DNA of 64,000 bases, from assembly GCF_001547935.1 (NCBI RefSeq), contig NZ_AP014635.1, positions 558,001 through 622,000 of the forward strand, read 5' to 3'. The position numbers were made by a program, and so were the translations under genes. How positions within the stretch are numbered: position 1 is the stretch's first letter; each line of letters begins with the position of its first letter. Below are positions 30,012 to 39,999 of this stretch, piece after piece. Below the pieces are notes generated by a model. It was not told where the DNA came from. It searched no databases and saw only the letters and a list, made by a program, of their open reading frames with translations. This DNA comes from Vibrio tritonius. Its GTDB lineage: Bacteria; Pseudomonadota; Gammaproteobacteria; Enterobacterales; Vibrionaceae.

Positions 30012-30794
30012 TTGATACAGCAAGCTTTATCTAGAGGAAGTCGACTATCCCATTCACCACTAGTAAAACGGCACGCCGTGGGCGGTTGCTTCTTGCTTGT
30101 GGTACTGTTGTTGATTGGCTTTTTAATGTACTCAACGGTCAGTTGGATGTGGGATGAACAACGTCTTCCCCTCTCAAAAATCGTATTACAGGGTGATCTG
30201 AAATACGTCACACCGCTGGATGTACAAAAAGCGTTTGCCCAACTGGATCACATAGGGACATTTATGTCGCAAGACATTAATGCCTTACAGGCAAGCGTAG
30301 AATCCATACCTTGGGTTGCACATGCGTCGATTCGTAAACAGTGGCCTGATACAATCAAGGTGTTTCTGACCGAGCACCATATTGCCTCCTTTTGGAATGG
30401 TAATGCGCTGCTAGATACTGAAGGAAACGTCTTTCATGGCGATATTTCTTTAGTAAAAGAAGAATATGTCAAATTATATGGACCAGAGGGGAGTGCTCCT
30501 GAAGTTCTTAAAGTTTGGCGCAAATATAATCCACAATTTCAGCAATTAGGATTAACCATATCTTCTTTGCTATTAAACGAACGTCGCGCGTGGCAAATTA
30601 TTTTGGATAACGGCATTCGTTTGGAACTTGGTAAAGAATCGCTAGATGAAAGAATCGAACGATTTTTCTTACTGTATAAGAAATTAGGCGATGATGTTGA
30701 GCGTATCAGCTATATTGATCTGCGATATGACACTGGTGCAGCAGTAGGCTGGATTCCTCAGCAAGAGTTAACACAAGAGAAGACCGATGACTAA
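30012..30794 (+). CDS. ftsQ: Cell division protein FtsQ
   Basis: 260 residues: short cytoplasmic tail, one membrane helix (about 25-43, GGCFLLVVLLLIGFLMYSTV), a POTRA domain (LSKIVLQGDLKYVTPLDVQKAFAQLDHIGTFMSQDINALQ) and the FtsQ-type beta domain (WPDTIKVFLTEHHIASFWNG). The frame opens at a stop codon at 29994 and contains no ATG before the helix, so the start is the TTG at 30012, with AGGA 10 bp upstream. FtsQ recruits FtsB/FtsL to the septum. Weak start codon agrees with the low copy number known for FtsQ. It overlaps ftsA by 8 bp. Confidence 0.94.
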   Translation: MIQQALSRGSRLSHSPLVKRHAVGGCFLLVVLLLIGFLMYSTVSWMWDEQRLPLSKIVLQGDLKYVTPLDVQKAFAQLDHIGTFMSQDINALQASVESIPWVAHASIRKQWPDTIKVFLTEHHIASFWNGNALLDTEGNVFHGDISLVKEEYVKLYGPEGSAPEVLKVWRKYNPQFQQLGLTISSLLLNERRAWQIILDNGIRLELGKESLDERIERFFLLYKKLGDDVERISYIDLRYDTGAAVGWIPQQELTQEKTDD

Positions 30795-32052
30795 AACTTC
30801 CGACGACAATTTGATTGTTGGTTTGGATATAGGCACAGCAACGGTATCTGCGTTGGTGGGTGAAATTCTTCCTGATGGCCAAATCAATATCATTGGTGCT
30901 GGTACCAGTCCTTCACGTGGTATGGACAAGGGCGGTGTCAACGATTTGGAGTCGGTCGTTAAATCAGTGCAACGCGCTATCGATCAAGCCGAACTCATGG
31001 CAGAATGCCAAATCAGTAACGTCTTTTTATCTATTTCTGGCAAGCATATTGCAAGTCGTATTGAAAAAGGCATGGGGGCAATTTCTGACGAAGAAGTGAC
31101 CCAAGATGATATGGATCGTGCTATTCATACGGCTAAGTCCATTAAAATTGGTGATGAGCAGCGAATTCTGCATGTAATTCCACAAGAATTTACGATTGAT
31201 TACCAAGAAGGGATTAAAAATCCGCTAGGCTTATCAGGAGTGCGCATGGAAGTGAGTGTGCACCTGATCACTTGTCACAATGATATGGCAAGAAACATTA
31301 TCAAAGCAGTTGAGCGTTGCGGGTTAAAAGTTGAACAATTAGTATATTCAGGTTTAGCAGCAAGTCATGCTGTTATTACTGAAGATGAGCGTGAACTGGG
31401 TGTGTGTGTCGTTGATATTGGCGCAGGCACGATGGATATCGCAATTTGGACAGGTGGAGCACTGCGTCATACCGAAGTGTTCTCCTACGCTGGTAATGCG
31501 GTAACAAGTGATATTGCGTTTGCCTTTGGTACTCCGGTCAGTGATGCGGAAGAAATCAAAGTTAAATATGGCTGTGCCTTAAGCGAACTTGTTAGTAAAG
31601 ATGATACGGTCAACGTTCCAAGTGTTGGTGGTCGTCCATCTCGCAGTTTACAGCGGCAAACCTTGTCTGAGGTAATCGAGCCTCGCTACACTGAACTGAT
31701 GGGGATGGTTAATCAAGCCATTGATTCAGTGCAAGATGAGCTTCGAAAAGAAGGTATTAAACACCATTTAGCTGCTGGTATCGTTTTAACGGGCGGTGCT
31801 GCGCAGATAGAAGGATTAGTTGAGTGTGCGGAGCGAGTCTTCCGCAACCAAGTACGAGTAGGTAAACCACTCGAAGTGAGTGGACTTACTGATTACGTTA
31901 AAGAGCCGTATCATTCTACGGCTGTGGGTTTACTTCATTACGCAAAAGACAGCCAAATGAATGATGAGATGGACTACCAAGAGCCTAAGCGCCAGCAAGC
32001 TACGTCCAGCATTTTCAGTCGTTTGCGTAGCTGGATACAAAAAGAGTTTTAA
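30787..32052 (+). CDS. ftsA: Cell division protein FtsA
   Basis: 421 residues of the actin-like FtsA family: phosphate-1 loop NLIVGLDIGTATVSALVGE, the 1C subdomain inserted near 85-165, phosphate-2 VCVVDIGAGTMDIAIW, adenosine motif GIVLTGGAAQIEGL, and a C-terminal amphipathic helix (SIFSRLRSWIQKEF) that tethers FtsZ polymers to the membrane. Encoded between ftsQ (8-bp overlap) and ftsZ (30-bp gap). Confidence 0.98.
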   Translation: MTKTSDDNLIVGLDIGTATVSALVGEILPDGQINIIGAGTSPSRGMDKGGVNDLESVVKSVQRAIDQAELMAECQISNVFLSISGKHIASRIEKGMGAISDEEVTQDDMDRAIHTAKSIKIGDEQRILHVIPQEFTIDYQEGIKNPLGLSGVRMEVSVHLITCHNDMARNIIKAVERCGLKVEQLVYSGLAASHAVITEDERELGVCVVDIGAGTMDIAIWTGGALRHTEVFSYAGNAVTSDIAFAFGTPVSDAEEIKVKYGCALSELVSKDDTVNVPSVGGRPSRSLQRQTLSEVIEPRYTELMGMVNQAIDSVQDELRKEGIKHHLAAGIVLTGGAAQIEGLVECAERVFRNQVRVGKPLEVSGLTDYVKEPYHSTAVGLLHYAKDSQMNDEMDYQEPKRQQATSSIFSRLRSWIQKEF

Positions 32053-32082
32053 CCTGAGTTGCAGGAAAAACGGAGATAACAC

Positions 32083-33288
32083 ATGTTTGAACCGATGATG
32101 GAAATGTCTGACGATGCTGTAATTAAAGTCGTTGGGGTTGGTGGCGGCGGTGGTAACGCCGTCGAACACATGGTGCGTGAGTCCATCGAAGGCGTGGAAT
32201 TCATCAGTATCAATACAGATGCGCAAGCACTTCGTAAAGCGAGCGTAAGCACTGTCATTCAAATTGGTGGTGACATCACCAAAGGTTTGGGTGCAGGCGC
32301 AAATCCGCAAGTTGGACGTGATGCAGCTCTCGAAGATAGAGATCGTATTAAAGAAGTTCTAACTGGTGCCGATATGGTATTTATCGCAGCAGGTATGGGC
32401 GGTGGTACAGGTACAGGTGCTGCTCCAGTGATTGCTGAAGTGGCGAAAGAACTTGGCGTCTTGACCGTAGCTGTGGTGACTAAGCCTTTCAGTTTTGAAG
32501 GTAAAAAACGTTTATCATTTGCTGAACAAGGTATTGAAGAGTTGTCAAAGCATGTTGACTCTTTAATTACCATTCCAAATGAAAAACTGCTTAAAGTACT
32601 TGGCCGTGGTATTACCCTACTTGAAGCGTTTGCGAGTGCAAACGATGTATTGAAAAATGCAGTTCAAGGTATTGCCGAGCTAATTACTCGCCCTGGCATG
32701 ATCAACGTCGACTTTGCTGACGTGCGTACTGTGATGTCGGAAATGGGTCACGCCATGATGGGTAGCGGTGTTGCTTGTGGTGAAGACCGTGCTGAAGAAG
32801 CGGCAGAAATGGCTATTTCTAGTCCACTTCTTGAAGATATCGACTTGGCGGGTGCTCGCGGCGTATTGGTTAACATTACCGCAGGTCTTGATATGCGTCT
32901 TGATGAGTTTGAGACGGTTGGTAATACGGTTAAAGCGTTCGCTTCTGATAACGCAACTGTGGTTATCGGTACTTCATTAGACCCAGATATGGCTGATGAA
33001 ATCCGAGTAACGGTTGTTGCAACTGGTATCGGTAACGAAAAACGCCCAGACATTACTTTAGTTGCTGGTGGTAAAACGAAAGTAGCAACAACGCCTGCTA
33101 CTGCACCACAGTCACAACCACAACAAGTTGCAGCTAAAGTGGAAGAAAAAGTGGCACAGCCTGTGCAAGAGAAACCAGCAGCGACATCATCAAATGTCAC
33201 TTCTGGCAATCAGAGCACTGCGCCTAAGCCAGAAAAAGAAAGCGGTTATCTTGATATTCCTGCTTTCTTACGCCGCCAGGCTGATTAA
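32083..33288 (+). CDS. ftsZ: Cell division GTPase FtsZ
   Basis: 401 residues. Tubulin signature GGGTGTG at 106-112, T7 catalytic loop NVDFADV near 208-214, a Gln/Thr/Ala-rich linker (about 320-385) and the conserved tail [13 protein letters not shown] that binds FtsA, ZipA and other partners. It polymerises into the Z ring. Preceded by ACGGAGATAACAC. A hairpin at 33336-33359 and a new promoter separate it from lpxC. Confidence 0.99.
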   Translation: MFEPMMEMSDDAVIKVVGVGGGGGNAVEHMVRESIEGVEFISINTDAQALRKASVSTVIQIGGDITKGLGAGANPQVGRDAALEDRDRIKEVLTGADMVFIAAGMGGGTGTGAAPVIAEVAKELGVLTVAVVTKPFSFEGKKRLSFAEQGIEELSKHVDSLITIPNEKLLKVLGRGITLLEAFASANDVLKNAVQGIAELITRPGMINVDFADVRTVMSEMGHAMMGSGVACGEDRAEEAAEMAISSPLLEDIDLAGARGVLVNITAGLDMRLDEFETVGNTVKAFASDNATVVIGTSLDPDMADEIRVTVVATGIGNEKRPDITLVAGGKTKVATTPATAPQSQPQQVAAKVEEKVAQPVQEKPAATSSNVTSGNQSTAPKPEKESGYLDIPAFLRRQAD

Positions 33289-33304
33289 ACTATCAGCATA
33301 TAAT

Positions 33305-33332
33305 TTGACACTGTTCAAAATTCTGGTAGCAT
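33305..33332 (+). promoter_or_regulatory. Candidate promoter for lpxC
   Basis: TTGACA (33305-33310), 16-bp spacer, TAGCAT (33327-33332). A hairpin GCTCGGCTC (33336-33344) / GAGTCGAGC (33351-33359) follows at the predicted start and may weakly terminate ftsZ transcripts (only TTT follows). Confidence 0.5.
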
Positions 33333-33386
33333 GTGGCTCGGCTCTATTTAGAGTCGAGCTTTGTAGCAATAATTTGAGGCAAGTAG

Positions 33387-34304
33387 ATGATCAGACAACG
33401 TACTCTGAAAGAAATCGTGAAAACAACTGGGGTGGGATTACACTCTGGTCGTAAAGTCACACTTACTCTTCGCCCTGCTGCTGCAAATACTGGGATTATC
33501 TATCGTCGTACTGACTTAAATCCACCAGTCGATTTCCCAGCAAATCCTGAAGATGTTCGCGATACTATGCTGTGTACAGCATTAGTGAACGATGCTGGTG
33601 TTCGTATCTCTACCGTTGAGCACTTAAGCTCTGCGCTTGCTGGTATGGGGATCGACAACGTGATCGTTGAAGTTGACGCTCCAGAGATTCCAATCATGGA
33701 TGGTAGCGCTAGTCCATTTGTGTTCTTGCTGCAACAAGCAGGTGTACAAGAACTTAATGCGCCAAAACGCTTTATCCGTGTTAAAAAACCAGTTCGTATT
33801 GAAGATGGTGATAAGTGGGCAGAAATTGTGCCACACAACGGTTTCAAAATGGATTTCGAGATTGAATTTAATCATCCTGCAATCGATGGTGATGGGCAGC
33901 ATTTAGTATTCGATTTCTCTTCCCAAGGTTTTGTGAAAGAAATTTCTCGCGCGAGAACATTTGGTTTTATGCGTGATATCGAGTACTTACAATCTCAAAA
34001 TCTATGTTTAGGCGGTAGCTTTGATTGCGCAATCGTATTAGACGATTACCGTATCCTAAACGAAGATGGCCTACGTTTTAACAATGAGTTTGTTACTCAT
34101 AAAGTACTTGATGCGATTGGTGACTTGTACATGTGCGGTCATGCATTAGTCGGTGAGTTTCGTGCTTTTAAATCTGGTCATGGCCTAAACAACCAATTGT
34201 TACGTGCACTTTTGGCAAACCAAGAAGCTTGGGAATGGGCAACCTTCGAAGAAGAAGTCGGTTCTCCAGTAATATTCGCTGAACCAAATATGGTTATTGC
34301 GTAA
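33387..34304 (+). CDS. lpxC: UDP-3-O-acyl-N-acetylglucosamine deacetylase LpxC
   Basis: 305 residues, same as E. coli LpxC. Zinc ligands His79 (STVEHL), His238 (THKVLD) and Asp242; catalytic His265 in SGHGLNN; substrate pocket [14 protein letters not shown]. This is the committed step of lipid A synthesis in the cytoplasm. In E. coli its C terminus is a degron for FtsH; here it ends with Val-Ile-Ala after NM, non-polar as in that degron. Own promoter proposed at 33305-33332; terminator at 34329-34356. Confidence 0.98.
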   Translation: MIRQRTLKEIVKTTGVGLHSGRKVTLTLRPAAANTGIIYRRTDLNPPVDFPANPEDVRDTMLCTALVNDAGVRISTVEHLSSALAGMGIDNVIVEVDAPEIPIMDGSASPFVFLLQQAGVQELNAPKRFIRVKKPVRIEDGDKWAEIVPHNGFKMDFEIEFNHPAIDGDGQHLVFDFSSQGFVKEISRARTFGFMRDIEYLQSQNLCLGGSFDCAIVLDDYRILNEDGLRFNNEFVTHKVLDAIGDLYMCGHALVGEFRAFKSGHGLNNQLLRALLANQEAWEWATFEEEVGSPVIFAEPNMVIA

Positions 34305-34328
34305 GCTAAGAAAATTCTAAAGAATAAT

Positions 34329-34356
34329 AAAAGCCAGACAGATGTCTGGCTTTTTT
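34329..34356 (+). terminator. Rho-independent terminator after lpxC
   Basis: AAAAGCCAGAC (34329-34339) pairs with GTCTGGCTTTT (34344-34354), 4-nt loop, T-run to 34356. It closes the division and cell-wall cluster. Confidence 0.95.
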
Positions 34357-34799
34357 GTTGTCTATTCACGACCATTGTTTATTTTCCCTATTAACAATTG
34401 ATCGCCACCATACGTGATTGGATCGGTTATCTGTATTGTCTAATTTCTTGATTAAAAGCTTACTTCCTTTGAGGGAGGTAAATCATTGCCGTAGGATCTT
34501 TGCCGATCTTATTGTTTGATCAATTTATTGCCGCTTTGATCTTGTCTATTAAGTGTTATCCCCAAATGATCTCCCAAGGGCGAGTTGTATTCTCTTAAAA
34601 AGAATTTTGAGATTACTTGGGCTATTTCGATTTTATTATGGTCTTTAGTGCTAATTTCATTTTATCGCCTTAATTGACCATTATTATTAACCAATATTTT
34701 GTGAGGTGTAACACTCAACACTGATTGGCCAAATATTGAGTGCTGTTTTCTTGTTCTCGAATAAAGGTGAAGTAGTCGTACTGTGCTAATTATTATGAC
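34357..34799. other. Gene-free region after the lpxC terminator
   Basis: No open frame of coding character on either strand. It holds the internally deleted repeat copy at 34557-34624. In enterobacteria secM would start about here, and in Pseudomonas dciA lies between lpxC and secA; I see neither. Confidence 0.7.
34557..34624. repeat. Internally deleted copy C of the palindromic element
   Basis: Both ends are recognisable: ATCCCCAAATGATCTC on the left against ACCCAAATGACCTC of the intact end, and GAGATTACTTGGGCTA on the right against GAGGTTACTTGGGTATA. Between them only CCAAGGGCGAGTTGTATTCT survives, the reverse complement of an internal segment of copy A near 8646-8667. About 70 bp remain of 266. 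It therefore sits in the opposite orientation to copy B, 176 bp away. Confidence 0.75.
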
Positions 34800-35084
34800 T
34801 ATACCCAAGTAACCTCAAGATGCGGTTTCAGCGAGAATGTATTCGCTCATAGGCAAGGCACCGATTTGAATACCTAGTTATACTTTGAATACATAGTTAT
34901 TCTACGTAGAAAATCGGTAACGCAGCATAGGAGCGAATACAACTCGCCCCTTGGGAGCTCATCAACAAGCCCATTTCTGCGCCCAATGACGTTGAAAGGG
35001 AATGACCATTCCTGCCGTCATTGAGCTTGACCTGTGCTCGTTGATGAAGCTCTGAAGTCTGCATCTTGAGGTCATTTGGGTATA
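34800..35084. repeat. Complete ERIC-like nested palindromic element, copy B (285 bp)
   Basis: Same ends and layout as the copy at 8530-8795 and nearly identical over most of its length. Two differences are informative. The apical stem reads CCGATTT (34861-34867) with AAATCGG (34911-34917), where copy A has CTGATTT with AAATCAG, so both arms changed together. A 19-bp imperfect tandem duplication, TTGAATACCTAGTTATACT (34866-34884) and TTGAATACATAGTTATTCT (34885-34903), enlarges the loop and accounts for the whole length difference. Confidence 0.9.
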
Positions 35085-35417
35085 AAGTGCGGGTAATTTG
35101 ACCTAAATGCTAAATTTCTGGTCAATTTGATCGACTTGAGCCGCTTTAGCTATTGATAGATGAGCAGAAAAACCTTAGGTTAAGTGCACAAAATTCTAAG
35201 TTTGATCGAAACAACGCGCTTTGCTATTGGTCGTCTGGAAAAAAATTCCTTAAACTAGGCGGCACTTGTATCAATTGAATGCCTTGAAAATAGACATTGT
35301 CATCACCATATCACATGTATATATGACTTATCTCAGTATCCTTAGTTGAATAGGTAGAGACCAAAGGCATTAAGAAGTCGATCGATGACGATCTAATTAC
35401 AGAGAGATCCACAAGAA
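35085..35417. other. secA upstream region without genes
   Basis: 333 bp, AT-rich, between repeat copy B and secA. It must carry the secA promoter, but I find no pair of boxes good enough to name. No secM-like signal-peptide frame is present. ACAGAGAGATCCACAAGAA before the ATG contains the ribosome-binding site. Confidence 0.5.
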
Positions 35418-38132
35418 ATGATAACTAAGTTACTGACAAAAGTAATTGGCAGTCGTAATGATCGTACATTGCGCCGCTTGAGAAAGATTGTCAAAGAAAT
35501 CAATAATTATGAACCAGCTTTCGAAGCGCTATCTGATGAAGAACTAAAAGCAAAAACCGCTGAATTTCGTCAACGTTTAGACCAAGGTGAAACTTTAGAC
35601 CAACTACTACCTGAAGCATTCGCGACTGTACGTGAAGCTTCTAAACGTGTTTATGGCATGCGCCACTTCGATGTGCAATTAATCGGTGGTATGGTTCTTA
35701 ACGGTGGTGAAATCGCAGAAATGCGCACAGGTGAAGGTAAAACCTTAACCGCGACGCTACCAGCATATTTGAATGCATTACCTCAGAAAGGCGTGCACAT
35801 TGTTACCGTCAATGACTACTTGGCAAAACGTGATGCAGAAACTAACCGTCCTCTATTCGAATTCCTAGGTATGACTGTGGGTGTGAACGTACCCAACATG
35901 CCTCCTCACGAGAAAAAAGAATCTTACAAAGCCGACATCCTTTACGGTACTAACAACGAATTTGGTTTTGATTATCTACGTGACAACATGGCATTCCGTG
36001 TTGAAGACCGTGTTCAAGGTGAACGTTTCTTTGCTATCGTCGATGAAGTTGACTCTATTCTTATCGATGAAGCGCGTACCCCTCTGATTATTTCAGGTCC
36101 AGCAGAAGACAGTTCTGAGCTTTACACTCGTATCAATACGTTAATCCCTTATCTAAAGCAACAAGATAAAGAGGATTCAGAAGAGTATCGCGGCGATGGC
36201 CACTACACAGTGGATGAGAAAGCGAAACAAGTTTACTTAACTGAAACTGGTCAAGAGTACGTTGAAGAGCTTTTGGTTAAAAACGGTTTGATGGAAGAAG
36301 GGGATACACTGTATTCACCAACCAATATCAGCCTACTTCATCATGTTAACGCAGCATTGCGTGCCCATGTGCTGTTTGAACGTGATGTTGACTACATTGT
36401 AAATGAAAAAGGCGATGTAGTGATTGTTGATGAACATACAGGTCGTACGATGGAAGGTCGTCGTTGGTCTGATGGTCTGCACCAAGCGGTTGAAGCTAAA
36501 GAAGGGGTTAAAATTCAGAACGAGAACCAAACATTGGCTTCAATTACGTTCCAGAATTATTTCCGTCTTTACGAAAAACTGTCTGGTATGACGGGTACAG
36601 CGGATACTGAAGCATTCGAATTCAACCAAATTTATGGTTTAGAAACGGTTGTTATTCCAACCAACCGTCCAACGGTTCGTATCGATATGCCGGATGTGGT
36701 TTACCGTACTGAAGCAGAAAAATTTGCAGCGATCATTGAAGATATCAAAGAGCGTGTTCAAAAAGGCCAACCTGTTTTGGTTGGTACTGTTTCAATTGAA
36801 AAATCTGAGCTACTTTCTGATGCACTGAAAAAAGCGAAGATTAAACACAACGTATTGAACGCGAAATTCCACGAGAAAGAGGCAGAAATTGTTGCCGAAG
36901 CAGGTAAACCTGGTGCAGTAACGATCGCAACGAACATGGCGGGTCGTGGTACCGATATCGTATTGGGTGGTAGCTGGCAAACTAAAGTTGAGTCACTTGA
37001 GAATCCAACAAACGACCAAATTGACGCTATTAAAGCTGAATGGAAAAAAGTGCATGATGAAGTGCTGCAATCTGGTGGCCTACACATCATAGGTACTGAG
37101 CGTCATGAATCTCGTCGTATCGATAACCAGTTACGTGGTCGTTCAGGTCGTCAAGGCGACCCTGGCTCTACTCGTTTCTATCTATCTATGGAAGATACAT
37201 TACTACGTATCTTTACTTCTGACCGTATGGCGAGTCTTATCCAAAGTGGTATGGAAGAAGGTGAAGCGATTGAAAGTAAACTGCTTTCTCGTTCAATTGA
37301 AAAAGCTCAACGTAAAGTTGAAGGTCGCAACTTCGATATTCGTAAACAGTTGTTGGATTACGATGATGTAGCGAATGACCAACGTAAAGTGGTTTATGAA
37401 CTGCGTGATGCGTTGATGGGATCTGACGATATCAGTGAAATGCTGGATCAGAACCGTGAAGATGTCTTCAATGCTGTTATTGATGAGTTTATTCCACCAC
37501 AAAGTCTTGAAGACATGTGGGACGTTAAAGGATTAGAAGAGCGTCTACGTAACGACTTTGATTTAGAGATACCTGTTCAACAATGGTTGGATGAAGATGA
37601 TAAGCTTCATGAGGAAAGCCTGCGTGAGCGCATTATCGAAGAGGCAACAACCATCTACCGTTCTAAAGAAGAGGCGGTTGGTTCTGAAGTGATGCGTAAC
37701 TTCGAAAAATCCGTTATGTTGCAAACGCTTGATAACTTATGGAAAGAACACTTGGCGGCGATGGATCATCTACGTCAAGGTATCCATCTTCGTGGTTATG
37801 CGCAAAAAGATCCTAAACAAGAGTACAAGCGTGAGTCGTTTGAGTTGTTTGGTGGCTTACTCGATGCGCTGAAAGCGGATGTGATTATGGTTCTGTCGAA
37901 AGTGCGAGTTCAACAACAAGAAGAAGTTGAACGTATGGAAGCGCAGCGCATTGCTCAAGCAGAAGAAGCGGCTCGTCGAATCAAAGAGCATAACGGTGAG
38001 TTAGCTGACCAAGCGAACGCAAATGATGGTCAACCAATTACTCGAGACATGCCAAAAGTAGGTCGTAATGATCCATGTCCTTGTGGTAGTGGTAAAAAAT
38101 ACAAACAGTGTCATGGTAAGATTACCCACTGA
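35418..38132 (+). CDS. secA: Preprotein translocase ATPase SecA
   Basis: 904 residues. Walker A MRTGEGKT (102-109), DEVD Walker B near 209, second nucleotide-binding half with the [15 protein letters not shown] arm, helical scaffold and wing domains, and an intact C-terminal zinc motif with Cys887, Cys889, Cys898 and His899 ([14 protein letters not shown]) for SecB and phospholipid binding. It drives post-translational export through SecYEG. Followed by a terminator and mutT. No upstream secM, so the SecM arrest mechanism of E. coli is not used at this locus. Confidence 0.99.
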   Translation: MITKLLTKVIGSRNDRTLRRLRKIVKEINNYEPAFEALSDEELKAKTAEFRQRLDQGETLDQLLPEAFATVREASKRVYGMRHFDVQLIGGMVLNGGEIAEMRTGEGKTLTATLPAYLNALPQKGVHIVTVNDYLAKRDAETNRPLFEFLGMTVGVNVPNMPPHEKKESYKADILYGTNNEFGFDYLRDNMAFRVEDRVQGERFFAIVDEVDSILIDEARTPLIISGPAEDSSELYTRINTLIPYLKQQDKEDSEEYRGDGHYTVDEKAKQVYLTETGQEYVEELLVKNGLMEEGDTLYSPTNISLLHHVNAALRAHVLFERDVDYIVNEKGDVVIVDEHTGRTMEGRRWSDGLHQAVEAKEGVKIQNENQTLASITFQNYFRLYEKLSGMTGTADTEAFEFNQIYGLETVVIPTNRPTVRIDMPDVVYRTEAEKFAAIIEDIKERVQKGQPVLVGTVSIEKSELLSDALKKAKIKHNVLNAKFHEKEAEIVAEAGKPGAVTIATNMAGRGTDIVLGGSWQTKVESLENPTNDQIDAIKAEWKKVHDEVLQSGGLHIIGTERHESRRIDNQLRGRSGRQGDPGSTRFYLSMEDTLLRIFTSDRMASLIQSGMEEGEAIESKLLSRSIEKAQRKVEGRNFDIRKQLLDYDDVANDQRKVVYELRDALMGSDDISEMLDQNREDVFNAVIDEFIPPQSLEDMWDVKGLEERLRNDFDLEIPVQQWLDEDDKLHEESLRERIIEEATTIYRSKEEAVGSEVMRNFEKSVMLQTLDNLWKEHLAAMDHLRQGIHLRGYAQKDPKQEYKRESFELFGGLLDALKADVIMVLSKVRVQQQEEVERMEAQRIAQAEEAARRIKEHNGELADQANANDGQPITRDMPKVGRNDPCPCGSGKKYKQCHGKITH

Positions 38133-38150
38133 TATCTGTTAGTCATGAAG

Positions 38151-38178
38151 AAAGAGTCGCACTAGCGGCTCTTTTTTT
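38151..38178 (+). terminator. Rho-independent terminator between secA and mutT
   Basis: AAAGAGTCGC (38151-38160) pairs with GCGGCTCTTT (38165-38174, one G-T pair), 4-nt loop, T-run to 38178. mutT may still receive read-through. Confidence 0.85.
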
Positions 38179-38207
38179 GGCTGTTATTTACAGCTCAAGG
38201 AGAGGCA

Positions 38208-38606
38208 ATGAAACGTACACATATCGTCGCTGGTATTATTTTCAATTCCGATAAATCGGCTGTGTATATTACCAAGCGTTTAGCCGACCGCCACAAAGGT
38301 GGCTTTTGGGAATTTCCCGGCGGTAAAGTCGAAGTTGGTGAAGAGGCTCATGATGCAATGAGTCGTGAATTATTTGAGGAGATAGGTATTTCCGTCATTG
38401 AGCAGAGTACTTATCAGCAGTTGGAATACGATTATCCAGATAAGTCTTTGAAGTTTGACTTTATCTTGGTTACTGAGTTTGAACGCGAGCCGTATGGTAA
38501 AGAAGGTCAGGAAGGTAAGTGGGTCGCGGTTGCAGACCTTCCTCAATATACCTTTCCTGAAGCGAATGTGCCGATTTTAGAACGTGTAGTAAAAGAGTTT
38601 AGTTAG
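38208..38606 (+). CDS. mutT: 8-oxo-dGTP diphosphatase MutT
   Basis: 132 residues, close to E. coli MutT (129). The Nudix box is complete at 38-60: GG at its head, E at VGEEAHDA, and RELFEEIGI at the end, giving Gx5Ex7REUxEExGU. N-terminal HIVAGIIFNSDKSAVYITKRLADRHKG in pieces matches the family. It removes 8-oxo-dGTP from the nucleotide pool and so prevents A:T to C:G transversions. AAGGAGAGGCA provides a strong ribosome-binding site. secA-mutT adjacency is conserved in gammaproteobacteria. Confidence 0.96.
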   Translation: MKRTHIVAGIIFNSDKSAVYITKRLADRHKGGFWEFPGGKVEVGEEAHDAMSRELFEEIGISVIEQSTYQQLEYDYPDKSLKFDFILVTEFEREPYGKEGQEGKWVAVADLPQYTFPEANVPILERVVKEFS

Positions 38607-38686
38607 TGCTAGCCAGCGCATTCGATAGTTGGTAGTTTAACTGGGTAACCCTATAAAGTGGAAAGCCAGCCTGAAAAGGGCGGTGA

Positions 38687-39517
<831 letters not shown>

Positions 39518-39527
39518 TTACATAATT

Positions 39528-39560
39528 ATGCGCCAAATGCTCTTGGCGCATCTATTTTCT
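39528..39560 (+). terminator. Likely terminator of dapB
   Basis: ATGCGCCAA (39528-39536) pairs with TTGGCGCAT (39543-39551), 6-nt loop; the tail CTATTTTCTTC is T-rich but interrupted. Confidence 0.7.
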
Positions 39561-39865
39561 TCTGTATTTCCCCCTTCAAGAAAACTCCCTTTTTTTTCGC
39601 CTTTATCTCTTAGTTTAGTGTTGTTTTTGATAGTTTGATTGTTAAATGTGTCTGATTGGCTGCTTTTATCTATTTAATCTGAGTGTGTTAACGATTGCTT
39701 TCTTGGTCAGATTAACAAGCGGATAGTTGAAAATAGGTGAAGGTCGTTTTTTAAGCGATTTTTATTCATATTAGAAAAATATGATAGAAAAAAGGTGATT
39801 TTGGCCATTTTGGCCCGAAATTTTTAATTAGGGCGATAAATCTTCATTTTATTTTTTACTCAATG
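39561..39865. other. AT-rich upstream region of carAB
   Basis: 305 bp with no coding potential, many A/T runs. E. coli carAB has a long regulatory region bound by IHF, PepA, PurR and RutR, and this stretch is the corresponding place, but I cannot assign individual sites by eye. Confidence 0.5.
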
Positions 39866-39894
39866 TTGACAGGTTTGGCTGCGCTCATTAGAAT
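39866..39894 (+). promoter_or_regulatory. Near-consensus sigma70 promoter of carAB
   Basis: TTGACA (39866-39871), 17-bp spacer, TAGAAT (39889-39894); predicted start near 39901, 100 nt before carA. Confidence 0.75.
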
Positions 39895-39954
39895 ACCGCC
39901 AATTTGTCTGTTATACCCAAGAGCAATATTTATACGCGTAATGGAAGGCAAATT

Positions 39955-39989
39955 TGCAGTTTAATTTAAATTTTTTGCATTTTTATTCT
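39955..39989 (+). promoter_or_regulatory. Two candidate ArgR boxes before carA
   Basis: TGCAGTTTAATTTA (39955-39968) and TGCATTTTTATTCT (39976-39989) match the core TGAATwwwwATTCA at 11 and 12 of 14 positions. Their starts are 21 bp apart, the spacing of tandem ARG boxes in E. coli. The second ends directly at the carA Shine-Dalgarno. They lie downstream of the promoter at 39866-39894, so they would act as a block to elongation or mark a second, nearer start. Confidence 0.5.
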
Positions 39990-39999
39990 GGAGGTTGTC

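Noticed and set aside
29834..30034. 66-codon frame between murC and ftsQ
   Set aside because: No family resemblance, no ribosome-binding site, overlaps ftsQ out of frame and runs through the promoter at 29898-29925.
34305..35417. SecM-like arrest peptide gene before secA
   Set aside because: No signal-peptide frame of useful length on the plus strand; the region is gene-free.
39909..39922. TATACCCAAG upstream of carA as another repeat copy
   Set aside because: Only ten bases match the repeat end and nothing follows it; may be coincidence or a very old relic.
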